The notes under the pieces are model-generated. The model saw only the letters and a list, made by a program, of their open reading frames with translations. It did not search any database and was not told the DNA's origin. Below are positions 42,605-50,918 of a DNA stretch of 64,000 nt, piece by piece (positions within the stretch are counted from its first letter, which is position 1; each line of letters starts with the position of its first letter). The DNA comes from Halobacillus litoralis (lineage in GTDB: Bacteria > Bacillota > Bacilli > Bacillales > Halobacillaceae): contig NZ_WMEW01000002.1 in the NCBI RefSeq assembly GCF_009856355.1, positions 62,001 to 126,000 on the forward strand, written 5' to 3'. Position numbers and translations under genes: made by a program.

Positions 42605-43537
42605 TCAGCTTGTGACCGTGAAAGAAACTCCGGTAAGACGCTCGGATTCTGCCCAAAGTTCTTCCGCATCCAGTACATCAAGGGTTTCAGTTTTCGGCTT
42701 CACGAGGACAGGATCTCCTTTCATCTCCATAAATCCTGAAGGTCCAACATAACGGCCGCCTTCAAGGTCCGGATCAGTGGCTGCGCGTATCCCCGGAAGT
42801 GCTCCTTCATAGGCACTTTGGGTGACACGTTTCAACACACCACTCAGAGCTTTGTATAAGAAACGGTCTTCAATATGACGGGCGAGATCCGTCTGTGCTC
42901 CCCCGGGGTGGGCACCAAGTGATTTGATGGATAGTCCGGCCTGATCGATCCTGCGCTGCAGTTCAAAGGCAAATAGTAAATTAGCAAACTTTGAGCGGCT
43001 GTACGACTTCATAGGGGTATACCCTTTCCCCTGTTCAAACATAAGATTATCAAAGTTGACAGAGCCCGATTTGTGGGCATTGCTGCTGATTGTCACAACC
43101 CGGGAGCCTTCTGTAGCGGCTAACCGTTCAAATAAGCGGGCCGTTAAAGCAAAATGACCCAGGTGATTGGTTCCGAACTGAAGCTCGAAGCCATCCTTCG
43201 TTTTACCATAAGGCGTTGTCATCACTCCGGCGTTATTCATCAAGATATCAAGGCGGTCATATTTCTCTTTGAATTGTTCTGCAAAGGAAGCGACAGAATC
43301 CAAATCTGCTAAATCCAGCTCCATTACGTCTACTCGAATATCTGACTGTTGTCTCTTTAGCAGATCGGCGGCTTGTTCTCCACGTTTCTTAGAACGTGAA
43401 GCCATAATCACTGTGGCCCCCTTTTCACCGAGGACTTTGACTGCTTCCAGACCAAGGCCTCCATTCCCACCTGTCACAACTACGATTTTCCCTTCCATGG
43501 ATGGTATCGATGGAACGGACCATTCTGTTACATTCAT
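42605..43537 (-). CDS. Short-chain dehydrogenase (retinol dehydrogenase-like)
   Basis: 310 residues. TGGNGGLGLEAVKVLGEKGA is the cofactor motif, ASRSKKRGEQAADLLKRQ suggests NADP preference, NNAGVMTTPYGKTKDGFELQFGTNHLGHFALT is the retinol-dehydrogenase/WWOX-like block, and the catalytic Tyr-Lys pair is in YSRSKFANLLFAFEL. CAGGAGGAG upstream of MNVTEWS sets the start. Substrate unknown (lipid aldehydes or ketones are typical). Confidence 0.87.
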   Translation of the reverse strand: MNVTEWSVPSIPSMEGKIVVVTGGNGGLGLEAVKVLGEKGATVIMASRSKKRGEQAADLLKRQQSDIRVDVMELDLADLDSVASFAEQFKEKYDRLDILMNNAGVMTTPYGKTKDGFELQFGTNHLGHFALTARLFERLAATEGSRVVTISSNAHKSGSVNFDNLMFEQGKGYTPMKSYSRSKFANLLFAFELQRRIDQAGLSIKSLGAHPGGAQTDLARHIEDRFLYKALSGVLKRVTQSAYEGALPGIRAATDPDLEGGRYVGPSGFMEMKGDPVLVKPKTETLDVLDAEELWAESERLTGVSFTVTS

Positions 43538-43668
43538 GCTTTCATCTCCTCCTGAGTGTCCATCATTCATTGGCTCCTGAGAAAGGTACCTGGTTTAAAT
43601 CATAAGACAAAGTTCATATAGAAGAAAAGAAAACGACTCGGTTGTCAAAAAATTCTAAATACATCCAT

Positions 43669-43707
43669 AAAAAAGAGTGGTGTCCAGATAAGACACCACT
43701 CTTTTTT
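43669..43707 (-). terminator. Terminator of the wall-anchored protein gene
   Basis: Perfect 16-bp arms AAAAAAGAGTGGTGTC and complement, T6 on the minus strand. Confidence 0.92.
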
Positions 43708-43766
43708 AATACCTTTATGGAAAACAATGTCGGGATGAGAACACCCCGCATTGGAATCTGTTCTTT

Positions 43767-45140
43767 TTACGCTTGATCCTGCTTACGGCGGAAACCGATG
43801 AAGGCAGCAAGAACAGCCATACCCATGGAAGCGAAAGCGATCATCCAAGCATTCAGCCCGCCATCATCACTCGTACCGCCCAAGCCGGTTTTCGGCATTT
43901 CAGATGGCATGTCGCTGGCAAACATGTCAGGATTCTGCTCCACAATGGCTCCGGATAATCCTTTTCCTACGCCGTACATATGGCCGTATGCTTCACGTAC
44001 CTGCTCATAGGCCATTTCGTAGTCACCATTCACATAGTTATCAAAAGATCCAGTCAACTGCTGCACGTGCATCTGCAGACCTTCTGCTGTATTTTCAGCC
44101 ATCAATTTACCTTCTGTTGCTGTATCAAGGAATTTGGAGAATTCCTGTCTGTACCCATCAAGAGCTTTCAATGCTTCTTCTTTCGCCTGCTCATCATCAT
44201 TTCCTGTTGCTTTTACATAATCAACAAAGTAGCCGATGTGCTCGGACCACATGTCTTCAAACTGTGCACCCGCTTCTTCCCCGTAGACAGAGGAAATAGC
44301 TGCTGATAAATCTTCTGTGTTATGACTTAGAGCTTCGGCAGCTTCTTCAAAGTCCTCCGCTCCGTCGCCACCTTTCTGCATAGCGAGAACGGCAAGAGCT
44401 GCGTGTTCAGAGAGAAGATGGTTCAAGTCAGCACGGAGATCAGCGGCTGGTGTGGCCGGCGTTGTATTTTCAAACTTCTCCGGGAACTGGTCTGTAATGG
44501 CTGTTGATAATCCTTTACCAACACCGTACATATGCTCGATGCTCATACGGAGATTTTCGTAAGCTTCGTCAAAATCGCCTTCCTCGTAGCTGTCAAAAGC
44601 TCCAACTAGTTGATCTACGTGCATTTGAAGCCCTTCAGCCAAGGCAGAGGCTTCTAATCTCTCTCCTGTTGCTGATTCCATAAAGGATGAGAAATCCTGT
44701 CGGTAGTCGTCAAGATTATCAAGGGCGGCCTGACGTCCCTCATCATCATCTTCCGCTGTTGCTTTTACGTAGTCAACGAAATAACCAATGTGTTCGGACC
44801 ATAGGTCTTCAAACTGGCTGCCAGCTTCTTCCCCGTAGACAGATCCGACAGCACCGGATAGGTCCTTCGTATTCGCCTGCAGGGCAGCGGCTGCCTGTTC
44901 AAAGTCTTCACCGCCTTCCAATCCTTTCTGCATCGTTACGACAGCCAGGTAGGCATGTTCAGAAAGATAATGATCCAGAGTCGCACGAAGATCGGCGGCC
45001 GGGGTAGTTACCGTTACTTTGTCCATTTGTTCATGGTCGCCATGATGGTCGGCAAAGGCCGGGCTCGCTGTAGGTATTAATAGAGCTGCTGATAGCGGAA
45101 GCGCTGCAAAAGTCTTCTTCCAATTTACTCTGTGTGTCAT
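43767..45140 (-). CDS. Wall-anchored protein with a tandemly duplicated helical domain
   Basis: 457 residues. Signal peptide about 1-31 (cut near SPAFA), then a short His-rich start (DHHGDHEQ). Two copies of a 175-residue all-helical domain follow (about 45-220 and 228-400); each contains a nearly identical SVYGEEAGxQFEDxWSEHIG block, FVDYVKAT, a GLQMHVxQLxGxFDxY helix and HMYGVGKGLS. The C-terminus has MPKTG, a hydrophobic stretch (AWMIAFASMGMAVLAAFIGF) and RRKQ, the layout of a sortase substrate with Met in place of Leu. The conserved His and Glu in helices recall metal-binding four-helix proteins, but this is inference. Similar proteins have been labelled copper-amine-oxidase-like without evidence. 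Confidence 0.78.
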   Translation of the reverse strand: MTHRVNWKKTFAALPLSAALLIPTASPAFADHHGDHEQMDKVTVTTPAADLRATLDHYLSEHAYLAVVTMQKGLEGGEDFEQAAAALQANTKDLSGAVGSVYGEEAGSQFEDLWSEHIGYFVDYVKATAEDDDEGRQAALDNLDDYRQDFSSFMESATGERLEASALAEGLQMHVDQLVGAFDSYEEGDFDEAYENLRMSIEHMYGVGKGLSTAITDQFPEKFENTTPATPAADLRADLNHLLSEHAALAVLAMQKGGDGAEDFEEAAEALSHNTEDLSAAISSVYGEEAGAQFEDMWSEHIGYFVDYVKATGNDDEQAKEEALKALDGYRQEFSKFLDTATEGKLMAENTAEGLQMHVQQLTGSFDNYVNGDYEMAYEQVREAYGHMYGVGKGLSGAIVEQNPDMFASDMPSEMPKTGLGGTSDDGGLNAWMIAFASMGMAVLAAFIGFRRKQDQA

Positions 45141-45398
45141 TGATTCATCCACTCCTCTTTGAATTGGTTTCATACAGCTAACGAGAGGAGATGATATGTG
45201 GATCACTATTTCTATGATTTTTTTTGGAAACTAGTCACCCCCACCAGAAATAACGTCTATCAAGCGCTCTATGTCAGGGGACCTGGTATGTTTTCTATCT
45301 ACTTATTTCATTTCATCTGGCCTGTCACCCTGCCGGAGCAGGGGCACGCGCATACACTATTCCTAAGACAAGATCATAACCTGGAGGTTACGATAACT

Positions 45399-46592
45399 AT
45401 GGATAATATAAACAACCCTGTGCAGCCTGGGAAAATTAAATCGGGAAACTTGTGGGTGCTGGATAATTTTAATCCGGAGCTGATTTTGAATGATATCCTC
45501 CGCCTGAACTTAAACACTGTGAATGTACCGATCCGGGTGGACATTCCCAGCCGTACATCATTAACCATGACAATCAATGAAGCTCAAAAACAAAAAGCGG
45601 TCGAATTGATTGAGGTTTTGACCAGTAAAGGGATTCAAGTGATGCTGGAGCCGTTCCCATTCATCCAAGGAGGACAGTACGGGGAAACCGAATGGAACCC
45701 CGCAGATAAAAAACGATGGTTTATGTTGTGGCAGACGACGGTGCTCAATCCTTTAATTACCACCATCGCCATCCCCTATCAAGTCTGGGGATTGAATATT
45801 GCCTCCAACCTCGTCAACTTTGAATCCATGGAATCCGACTGGGAGGCGATGATCACAGAAACGAGGCGGCAGTTTGAAGGTATCGTCGTATTGCGTACGA
45901 ACTGGTGGTATACTGCATCCTGGAGTCCTCAGACACAGCAGGATTTTACAGCAAAAATCAACCGCTCTTATTGGAAGCTTGTCGATTTCATATCTATTGA
46001 TGCCTGGTTTGAACTGAACAATCAGGCAGTTCCAACTGTCGAACAAATCAAAGCTTCCATGACATCCACAGAGGTTTACAACAGGAAGCAGAACGTCCTG
46101 CAGGAAATCCAGCAATTCCATGAAGTCACCGGAAAAGAGATTTATTTTGGCGGATTTAACATTCCAGCTCTTGAATATGGACTGAAGTTTCCTTGGAACG
46201 AGGCTGTTTCTCCTGTTAAATCTCCGGCTGTTCAAGCGAATGGCTGGACTGCCTACAAGGAAACGCTGGAGGACCTTTCCTATTTTCTCGGATTTTCCGT
46301 ATGGGTCATCGGAAATAACGACCCGGAATATTCGTACAGAGTTGAGCCTGAAACTGCTCTGGTCATTCATGACTGGTATTATGATGACCCATGCTCGGAG
46401 AAGGAGTTAGAAGAGCTGCGTCAGGAATTGGAAACTCTTCAAGGAGAGATCACCCTTCTTCAGGAACAGATTCAGGAGCTTGAGCTTGAGCGGGGGCAGT
46501 GGCTTGTAAGAGAAGGGGAACTTGTGAATCGGATTGAAGATCAACAGCAGATCCTCAATGAAATCAGAAGACTGGTCGACAGCGAAACATAA
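45399..46592 (+). CDS. GH113-like TIM-barrel protein with C-terminal coiled coil
   Basis: 397 residues. The barrel (about 20-330) includes NTVNVPIRVDIPSRT, KGIQVMLEPFPFIQGG, YQVWGLNIASNLVNFESMESDWEAMI, DFISIDAWFELNNQ and KEIYFGGFNIPALEYG, in the order seen in GH113 mannanase-type or related phage/cell-wall barrels; glutamates that could be catalytic lie in the NFES segment, and a second is not clear. Residues 350-397 (EKELEELRQELETLQGEITLL...) form a strong heptad coiled coil. There is no signal peptide, unusual for a glycoside hydrolase. GGAGGTTACG is ten bases before the ATG; a longer frame upstream lacks a site. Substrate unknown. Confidence 0.68.
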   Translation: MDNINNPVQPGKIKSGNLWVLDNFNPELILNDILRLNLNTVNVPIRVDIPSRTSLTMTINEAQKQKAVELIEVLTSKGIQVMLEPFPFIQGGQYGETEWNPADKKRWFMLWQTTVLNPLITTIAIPYQVWGLNIASNLVNFESMESDWEAMITETRRQFEGIVVLRTNWWYTASWSPQTQQDFTAKINRSYWKLVDFISIDAWFELNNQAVPTVEQIKASMTSTEVYNRKQNVLQEIQQFHEVTGKEIYFGGFNIPALEYGLKFPWNEAVSPVKSPAVQANGWTAYKETLEDLSYFLGFSVWVIGNNDPEYSYRVEPETALVIHDWYYDDPCSEKELEELRQELETLQGEITLLQEQIQELELERGQWLVREGELVNRIEDQQQILNEIRRLVDSET

Positions 46593-46601
46593 CGAAAACA
46601 A

Positions 46602-46637
46602 AAAAGAGCTTTCCGCTTATCCACGGAAAGCTCTTTT
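46602..46637. terminator. Bidirectional terminator
   Basis: Perfect 14-bp arms AAAAGAGCTTTCCG and complement between the barrel gene and the anti-sigma gene, with A and T tracts at the ends. Confidence 0.88.
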
Positions 46638-46640
46638 CTA

Positions 46641-47408
46641 TTAAAGTCCGGCTTGAAGAATAATATCTCCCTGCGGCGTTTGGTTGCCCGTCTGTGGTTC
46701 CTTCGTAATGGCAACAGCATCCCACGATTTTTCTTCATTTATCGTAAATGCTACTCCACCACTGCCGGTATCATTCGTTGTGAAAGCACCAGCCGGTTCG
46801 GGTGTCTCTCCTTCAATCAGCCATACTTGATACACTTCGCCTGGTTCCAGGTTTTCCAGATTCTGCGTTTGTACGAGAAGCTCCTGTTTAGTTTCCCGGT
46901 TTAATAACGTAGCTGTTCCAGCAGCATTGGTCCCTTCAGCAGAAGCCAGTTCTGTCTGCTGCAGCGGTGAAGCTGTACCGGATTCGCTGTCCTCCAGTTC
47001 GGAAAGAGCTGTTTGGATTTCCGTAAGGCTCGATTCCAACTGTTCATTTTCTGAGGCCAGATCGGATACTTCCAGTCCAGTATACACGTTCATACCAATG
47101 GAAAGAAGCAGTCCTGCAGCCAGTACACCTGACCAGGCTTTCCACTTCACAGGTCTCTTCGTACGGACAGGTGTGTTGTCTTCCTCCTCATTTGAGAAGA
47201 CTTCGTCCAATACCCTCTGCTTCATACCTGAAGGTGGTTCCGTCTGCTCCATATACGACGGCAGATCCCCCATCAAGTCTTCCAATTCCTTCAGTTCTTC
47301 CTGGCACCGGGGGCATTCGGATAAGTGTTTTTCAAACTGTTTTCGCTCGATATCTGATAATTGATCATTTATATAATCCAGGATGTGGTCACATGGTTTA
47401 TCGTTCAT
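46641..47408 (-). CDS. Anti-sigma factor (zf-HC2 / RskA type)
   Basis: 255 residues. The cytoplasmic anti-sigma domain has the zinc motif FEKHLSECPRCQEEL (H-x3-C-x2-C), one span lies at about 97-115 (WSGVLAAGLLLSIGMNVYTG), a short coiled coil follows (ASENEQLESSLTEIQTALSELED), and the extracytoplasmic RskA domain contains LEPGEVYQVWLIEGETPEPAGAF and ends PQGDIILQAGL. It should hold the ECF sigma factor at the membrane until a signal releases it. Its start overlaps the sigma gene by 11 bases, and AAGGGGGG lies upstream. Confidence 0.92.
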   Translation of the reverse strand: MNDKPCDHILDYINDQLSDIERKQFEKHLSECPRCQEELKELEDLMGDLPSYMEQTEPPSGMKQRVLDEVFSNEEEDNTPVRTKRPVKWKAWSGVLAAGLLLSIGMNVYTGLEVSDLASENEQLESSLTEIQTALSELEDSESGTASPLQQTELASAEGTNAAGTATLLNRETKQELLVQTQNLENLEPGEVYQVWLIEGETPEPAGAFTTNDTGSGGVAFTINEEKSWDAVAITKEPQTGNQTPQGDIILQAGL

Positions 47409-47967
47409 AAACGATCCCCCCTTCTTTCTCAAGGTGCTCTCTCAATTTCTTCAGCGCCAGCCGGACACGTCCTTTGACGGTACCGAGGGGGATATCACAT
47501 TTTTCCGCAATCTCTCTTTGAGACATCCCTTGAAAATAAAAGAGACAAATCATTCTCTGTTGTTCGTCCGGGAGCGTATGAACAGCTCTTCGAAGCTGAT
47601 CCCGCTCCTCTTTATCTTCAATTTCCTGCTCAACGCCCGGCAGGTCTTCATGAACAGAATCACGCTGATCCCATTCTACTTCCTGAACTTTTTTCTTTCT
47701 TATTAAATCAATGGAAGCATTCCTGGTAATCGTCAAAAGCCAGCTGGAGAACTTTCCCCGCCCGCTGACATACTGACCGGCCCCTTTCCCTCTCCACAAC
47801 TTCATAAATACATCCTGCATGACTTCCTCTGCTGCCTGCGAATCCTTCATCATTCGAAAGGCAAAGGAGTACAGCAATTTTTCATATCGGTCGTAAAGAA
47901 CTTCAAGGGCTTCTTTATCTTTCTGCCTGATTCGTTCATACAAATCCAAGTCTGTCGGTTGGGCCAT
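47398..47967 (-). CDS. ECF RNA polymerase sigma factor
   Basis: 189 residues. Region 2 (about 15-85) includes LYDRYEKLLYSFAFRMMKDSQAAEEVMQDVFMKLW and SSWLLTITRNASIDLIRKKK; region 4 (about 130-180) includes LPDEQQRMICLFYFQGMSQREIAEKCDIPLGTVKGRVRLALKKLREHL. This is the RskA-linked (SigK-like) ECF group. AAAGGAG precedes the ATG. No autoregulatory promoter could be identified with confidence. Confidence 0.94.
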   Translation of the reverse strand: MAQPTDLDLYERIRQKDKEALEVLYDRYEKLLYSFAFRMMKDSQAAEEVMQDVFMKLWRGKGAGQYVSGRGKFSSWLLTITRNASIDLIRKKKVQEVEWDQRDSVHEDLPGVEQEIEDKEERDQLRRAVHTLPDEQQRMICLFYFQGMSQREIAEKCDIPLGTVKGRVRLALKKLREHLEKEGGIVYER

Positions 47968-48153
47968 TCAGAAATCTCCTTTAAATCCATAATGATACTA
48001 GTATATCTGTTTTTATCAAATCCTTCACGTTTTATATAGAATACGGATAAAAACAAGTTTTGGATGTGTCTGAAGCAAAAAAATCATCCGCCCCGCAAAA
48101 CGTGGAATTCACCGTAATGCATGATGGATGCCTTTCCCAAACAAAATCCCCCG

Positions 48154-48162
48154 CATAAACTA
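48154..48162 (+). promoter_or_regulatory. Candidate sporulation (SigK-type) -10 element
   Basis: CATAAACTA fits the SigK -10 consensus CATANNNTA, 22 bases before the yjcZ-type start codon; a matching -35 is not clear. Confidence 0.35.
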
Positions 48163-48184
48163 GTTATGAACAGGGGGTGAGATC

Positions 48185-48274
48185 ATGAGCTACGGATACG
48201 GAGCAGGCTTTGCGCTGATTGTTGTTTTGTTTATTCTCCTTATTATTGTTGGAGCTGCTTATGTTAAATACTAA
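48185..48274 (+). CDS. YjcZ-family sporulation peptide
   Basis: 29 residues, MSYGYGAGFALIVVLFILLI and onwards. The Gly/Tyr-rich head followed by a single hydrophobic span matches the YjcZ family of tiny membrane peptides made during sporulation in many Bacilli. AGGGGGTGAG lies upstream of the ATG, a SigK-like -10 element precedes it, and a hairpin follows 13 bases after the stop. Its molecular role is unknown. Confidence 0.88.
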   Translation: MSYGYGAGFALIVVLFILLIIVGAAYVKY

Positions 48275-48286
48275 AATGAAACGCCG

Positions 48287-48314
48287 GTCAGAGTGCTCCA
48301 CTCTGACTCTTTTC
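48287..48314 (+). terminator. Terminator of the yjcZ-type gene
   Basis: Arms GTCAGAGTG and CACTCTGAC with a CTC loop, then TCTTTT. Confidence 0.78.
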
Positions 48315-48778
48315 TACTTTTGCGGAAATGCATGGAGCAACCTGTCCGAAAGACGGCTGACTCTTGCCCGGTTGTAGCGCTGAATCATGATGAAGGGCAG
48401 ATTAAACAACAATGCATACATAATCATGATCCACCCCGCCCATGCTGGATTAAATAGAAAAAACAAGGGCGCAGGGAAAATCTGCATCCAGTGTGAGAGT
48501 TCCGATCTGGTAAGCTGCTCTTCCAGCTCACTATATGCATACACGTTTCTAATCGATGCCGCTGTCTTTCCTCTACCTTTGTTCACCCATTTCCTCGCTT
48601 CCGGAAGCATTGTTTTCCATCTATGAATTCCGAAAGACCGGTAAATACGCCCACGACCTTCCCAGCTCTTCGTCCTTAATAATGGATGCAGGAACCGGAT
48701 AAAGGAAGCAGGTGCCATAGCTGTGATGCCGCTGACAGCTAAATGGATGAACAGCCATATAACTGCATTGAAGACCAT
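48314..48778 (-). CDS. crtO: Glycosyl-diaponeurosporenoate acyltransferase (CrtO)
   Basis: 154-residue membrane protein. Spans lie at about 3-25, 100-117 and 120-136. The CrtO signature is visible in FGIHRWKTMLPEARKWVNKG, LTRSELSHWMQIFP and NLPFIMIQRYNRARVSRL. CrtO adds a fatty acyl group to the sugar of glycosylated C30 carotenoid acids (staphyloxanthin-type pigments) in Staphylococcus and Halobacillus. No other crt genes are within this window, so it is either a displaced pathway gene or a paralogue. GAAGGTGAA precedes the ATG. Confidence 0.8.
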   Translation of the reverse strand: MVFNAVIWLFIHLAVSGITAMAPASFIRFLHPLLRTKSWEGRGRIYRSFGIHRWKTMLPEARKWVNKGRGKTAASIRNVYAYSELEEQLTRSELSHWMQIFPAPLFFLFNPAWAGWIMIMYALLFNLPFIMIQRYNRARVSRLSDRLLHAFPQK

Positions 48779-48946
48779 CGATTCACCTTCTTTTCTCCTT
48801 TTCCATATACATAATAATCAAATCCTTATCAGCTGGTGCTTCTCGGGCTTCGTTTTCCCCTTTTTCCAAAGGTGTATTCACCTCAGCCGGTTTGATTAAT
48901 GTAGGATATCTAAGGGAACACTACCCTAAAAAAAGAGAGGTCTTTT

Positions 48947-49855
48947 ATGTTTATCCAGTGGATTGCTCGTCTCCTGCGTATGCTTCCTAATAAAGCAGCA
49001 CGCACGTCTACCATTCAAAAACAGAAAGTAAAGAAGCGGGTCGATGTTTTAGTCGACACTTCGATTGCTCCAGTAGCGGTCACCTATTACGAACCGCTTC
49101 ACTCTACCTATAATAAACCACCGGTTTATATAAACCTCCACGGCGGGGCCTTCATTATGTATAACAAAGAAATGGATGACCCGTACTGCCGGTACCTGGC
49201 CAACAGGACAGGTTGTGTGGTCATCAATGTAGAATACGGCAAAGCGCCGGAACATCCCTTCCCTGCTCCAATCATCCAGCTCTATGAAGTATTGGCCTGG
49301 GTGAAAAGCAATCCCGAAGGTCTGAACATCGACCCTGACAAGTGGATGGTCGGAGGGCAGAGCTCAGGTGCCAACATCGCTGCTGCTTTGTGTTTATACT
49401 TGAAGGATCAAGAGGAGCCTCAGCCCCTCCTCCAGGTTTTATCGTGTGCCATGCTTGATTTTGCTACCCCGTTTTCTGAAAAACCAGAACCAGATAAATG
49501 GCGTTCCAAATACCCTCAGTTCGCCCATTTTCTGAACCTCTGCTATGTCCCGGAACAAGGACAGGACGTCCATCCCTACGCATCGCCTGTTTACGCAGAG
49601 AATGTCAGCGGTGCAGCCGAAACTGTCATGATCACAGCGGAATATGATGCCTTCAATCCTGAAGCGGAGAGGTACGCGAAAAAGCTGAAAAAAGCAGGTG
49701 TCCCTGTCCATCACCGCCTATTTGAAGACTGTTACCACCTGTTCACGCATCTTGGTCCCACAGAAGCAGCCACAGAGGCATGGGATACGATCGCCGCTCA
49801 CATCAGGAAGGCCGCCGCTGAATCAGGCGCACCAATCAAGCAGATATCCTCATAA
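48947..49855 (+). CDS. Alpha/beta hydrolase of the hormone-sensitive lipase family
   Basis: 302-residue esterase. The oxyanion motif NLHGGAFIMYN is near residues 64-74, the nucleophile elbow GGQSSGAN near 140-147 (serine), the acid in TAEYDAFNPEAE and the histidine in DCYHLFTHLG, so the triad is complete. VINVEYGKAPEHPFPAPIIQLYEVLAWV is the family block after the oxyanion loop. It would hydrolyse short-chain esters or lactones. AGAGAGGTC precedes the ATG. The gene is followed by a hairpin and then repeat element copy 2. Confidence 0.9.
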   Translation: MFIQWIARLLRMLPNKAARTSTIQKQKVKKRVDVLVDTSIAPVAVTYYEPLHSTYNKPPVYINLHGGAFIMYNKEMDDPYCRYLANRTGCVVINVEYGKAPEHPFPAPIIQLYEVLAWVKSNPEGLNIDPDKWMVGGQSSGANIAAALCLYLKDQEEPQPLLQVLSCAMLDFATPFSEKPEPDKWRSKYPQFAHFLNLCYVPEQGQDVHPYASPVYAENVSGAAETVMITAEYDAFNPEAERYAKKLKKAGVPVHHRLFEDCYHLFTHLGPTEAATEAWDTIAAHIRKAAAESGAPIKQISS

Positions 49856-49860
49856 ATAGA

Positions 49861-49886
49861 AATCCCCCTCCTTAAAGAGGGGGATT
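49861..49886 (+). repeat. Left flanking hairpin of repeat copy 2 and esterase terminator
   Basis: Arms AATCCCCCTC (49861-49870) and GAGGGGGATT (49877-49886). It is nearly identical to the hairpin at 50269-50294 (one mismatch over 26-27 bases). Confidence 0.78.
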
Positions 49887-49890
49887 TCAA

Positions 49891-50265
49891 CTTGTAGAGA
49901 AACCCCTGTTTCTTTACAAGCTTTTTTTCTTACCGCCAGGAGCGAAAGCCCCTTGCTGGATGGAGGACAGTCTTTGTTATATTCCGGCAGGCAGCCGTCA
50001 TCAGCGCAGCCCATGGCGTTCTTTTGAATCTACAAACCTGCTTAGTGCAGAATCTCTCCTATATATTCCAACGTGGGCACGGGGAGCGTTCGGTGGTGAT
50101 GCCTGCGGGAACAGCACGGGCCGAAGATCCACTTGGACAGGCGGCCTTCCTGACCAAGTTAGCTGAGGGCGTGCCCGCGGCATTCATCCACCGATAAGCG
50201 GAAAGTGACCCTTTACACGACAAATGGACAACCCGAACTGGTTAACACAGGCTTTTTCCACAGCC
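49891..50265 (+). repeat. Structured non-coding repeat element, copy 2 (about 375 bp)
   Basis: Inverted relative to copy 1 at 12155-12720 and shorter. It lacks about 45 bp and about 165 bp present in copy 1; both gaps are bounded in copy 1 by short direct repeats (GCGCTG, and GGGGCTTT-type). The 13-bp end hairpin CTTGTAGAGAAAC/GTTTCTTTACAAG (49891-49903, 49908-49920) is followed by seven T, a good terminator. The folded core is preserved, including the ACTTGG-CAGG/CCTG-CCAAGT stem. The far end reads GGCTGTGGAAAA on the minus strand (50265 inward). No credible coding frame is present. Confidence 0.78.
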
Positions 50266-50268
50266 AAA

Positions 50269-50294
50269 AATCCCCCTCCTTAAGGAGGGGGATT
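50269..50294. repeat. Right flanking hairpin of repeat copy 2 and LysE terminator
   Basis: Perfect 26-base palindrome (arms AATCCCCCTCCTT) overlapping the LysE stop codon. Direct-repeat partner of 49861-49886. Confidence 0.82.
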
Positions 50295-50913
50295 ATTTTC
50301 CACTGATAACAATCTGCATGGCAATGAAACTGAAGATGAGGCCCTGTGCTTTTTGAAACTTTCCGGTCGACATCCGGTGAAGCACGTTCTGTTGAATTTT
50401 TTCTGATAACACCGAGACCAGGAAAAAGACGAGAAAAGCCTGAATGATAAAGATCGATCCGAGTAAAAGCATTTGTAAAGAAACACTCCCGCGGGAGGGA
50501 TCGACGAAGGGGGGAAGCAGAGCAAGGAAGAATAACGAAACCTTCGGGTTGAGCAGATTCATAAAAATCCCTTTCATGTAAAGTTTATGATATTTTTCCG
50601 CCTCCCCTTGTGACGGTCCATCCGCTGATTCTCCAGCCGTGAAAGATTGAAAAGCCAGGAAAAGCAGGTAAGCGGCGCCTGCATACTTCACGATTTCAAA
50701 GGCGGCAGCTGATTGATAAATGACAGCTGATACTCCAAATACAGCGGCGGAAACATGAACCATTAAACCTGTGCACAGACCGAGAGCAGTAACTATTCCC
50801 GCCTTCGCATGCTGGACAATACTTTGAGCAAGTACAAAAAGAATGTCCGGCCCCGGACTCAGGGTCAACAAAAGGGAAATGCCGATAAACGAAAACACCA
50901 CAGAAGGTTCCAA
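50293..50913 (-). CDS. LysE/RhtB-family amino acid exporter
   Basis: 206 residues, six spans. LLLTLSPGPDILFVLAQSIVQHAKAGIVTALGLCTGLMVH is the diagnostic N-terminal LysE block, and KGIFMNLLNPKVSLFFLALLPPFVDP is the conserved central loop. Exports basic amino acids, threonine, homoserine or related compounds. The start is TTG with GGGGAA nine bases upstream. The preceding VOC gene ends five bases earlier, so the two are translationally coupled. Confidence 0.88.
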   Translation of the reverse strand: MEPSVVFSFIGISLLLTLSPGPDILFVLAQSIVQHAKAGIVTALGLCTGLMVHVSAAVFGVSAVIYQSAAAFEIVKYAGAAYLLFLAFQSFTAGESADGPSQGEAEKYHKLYMKGIFMNLLNPKVSLFFLALLPPFVDPSRGSVSLQMLLLGSIFIIQAFLVFFLVSVLSEKIQQNVLHRMSTGKFQKAQGLIFSFIAMQIVISGK

Positions 50914-50918
50914 AGCGT

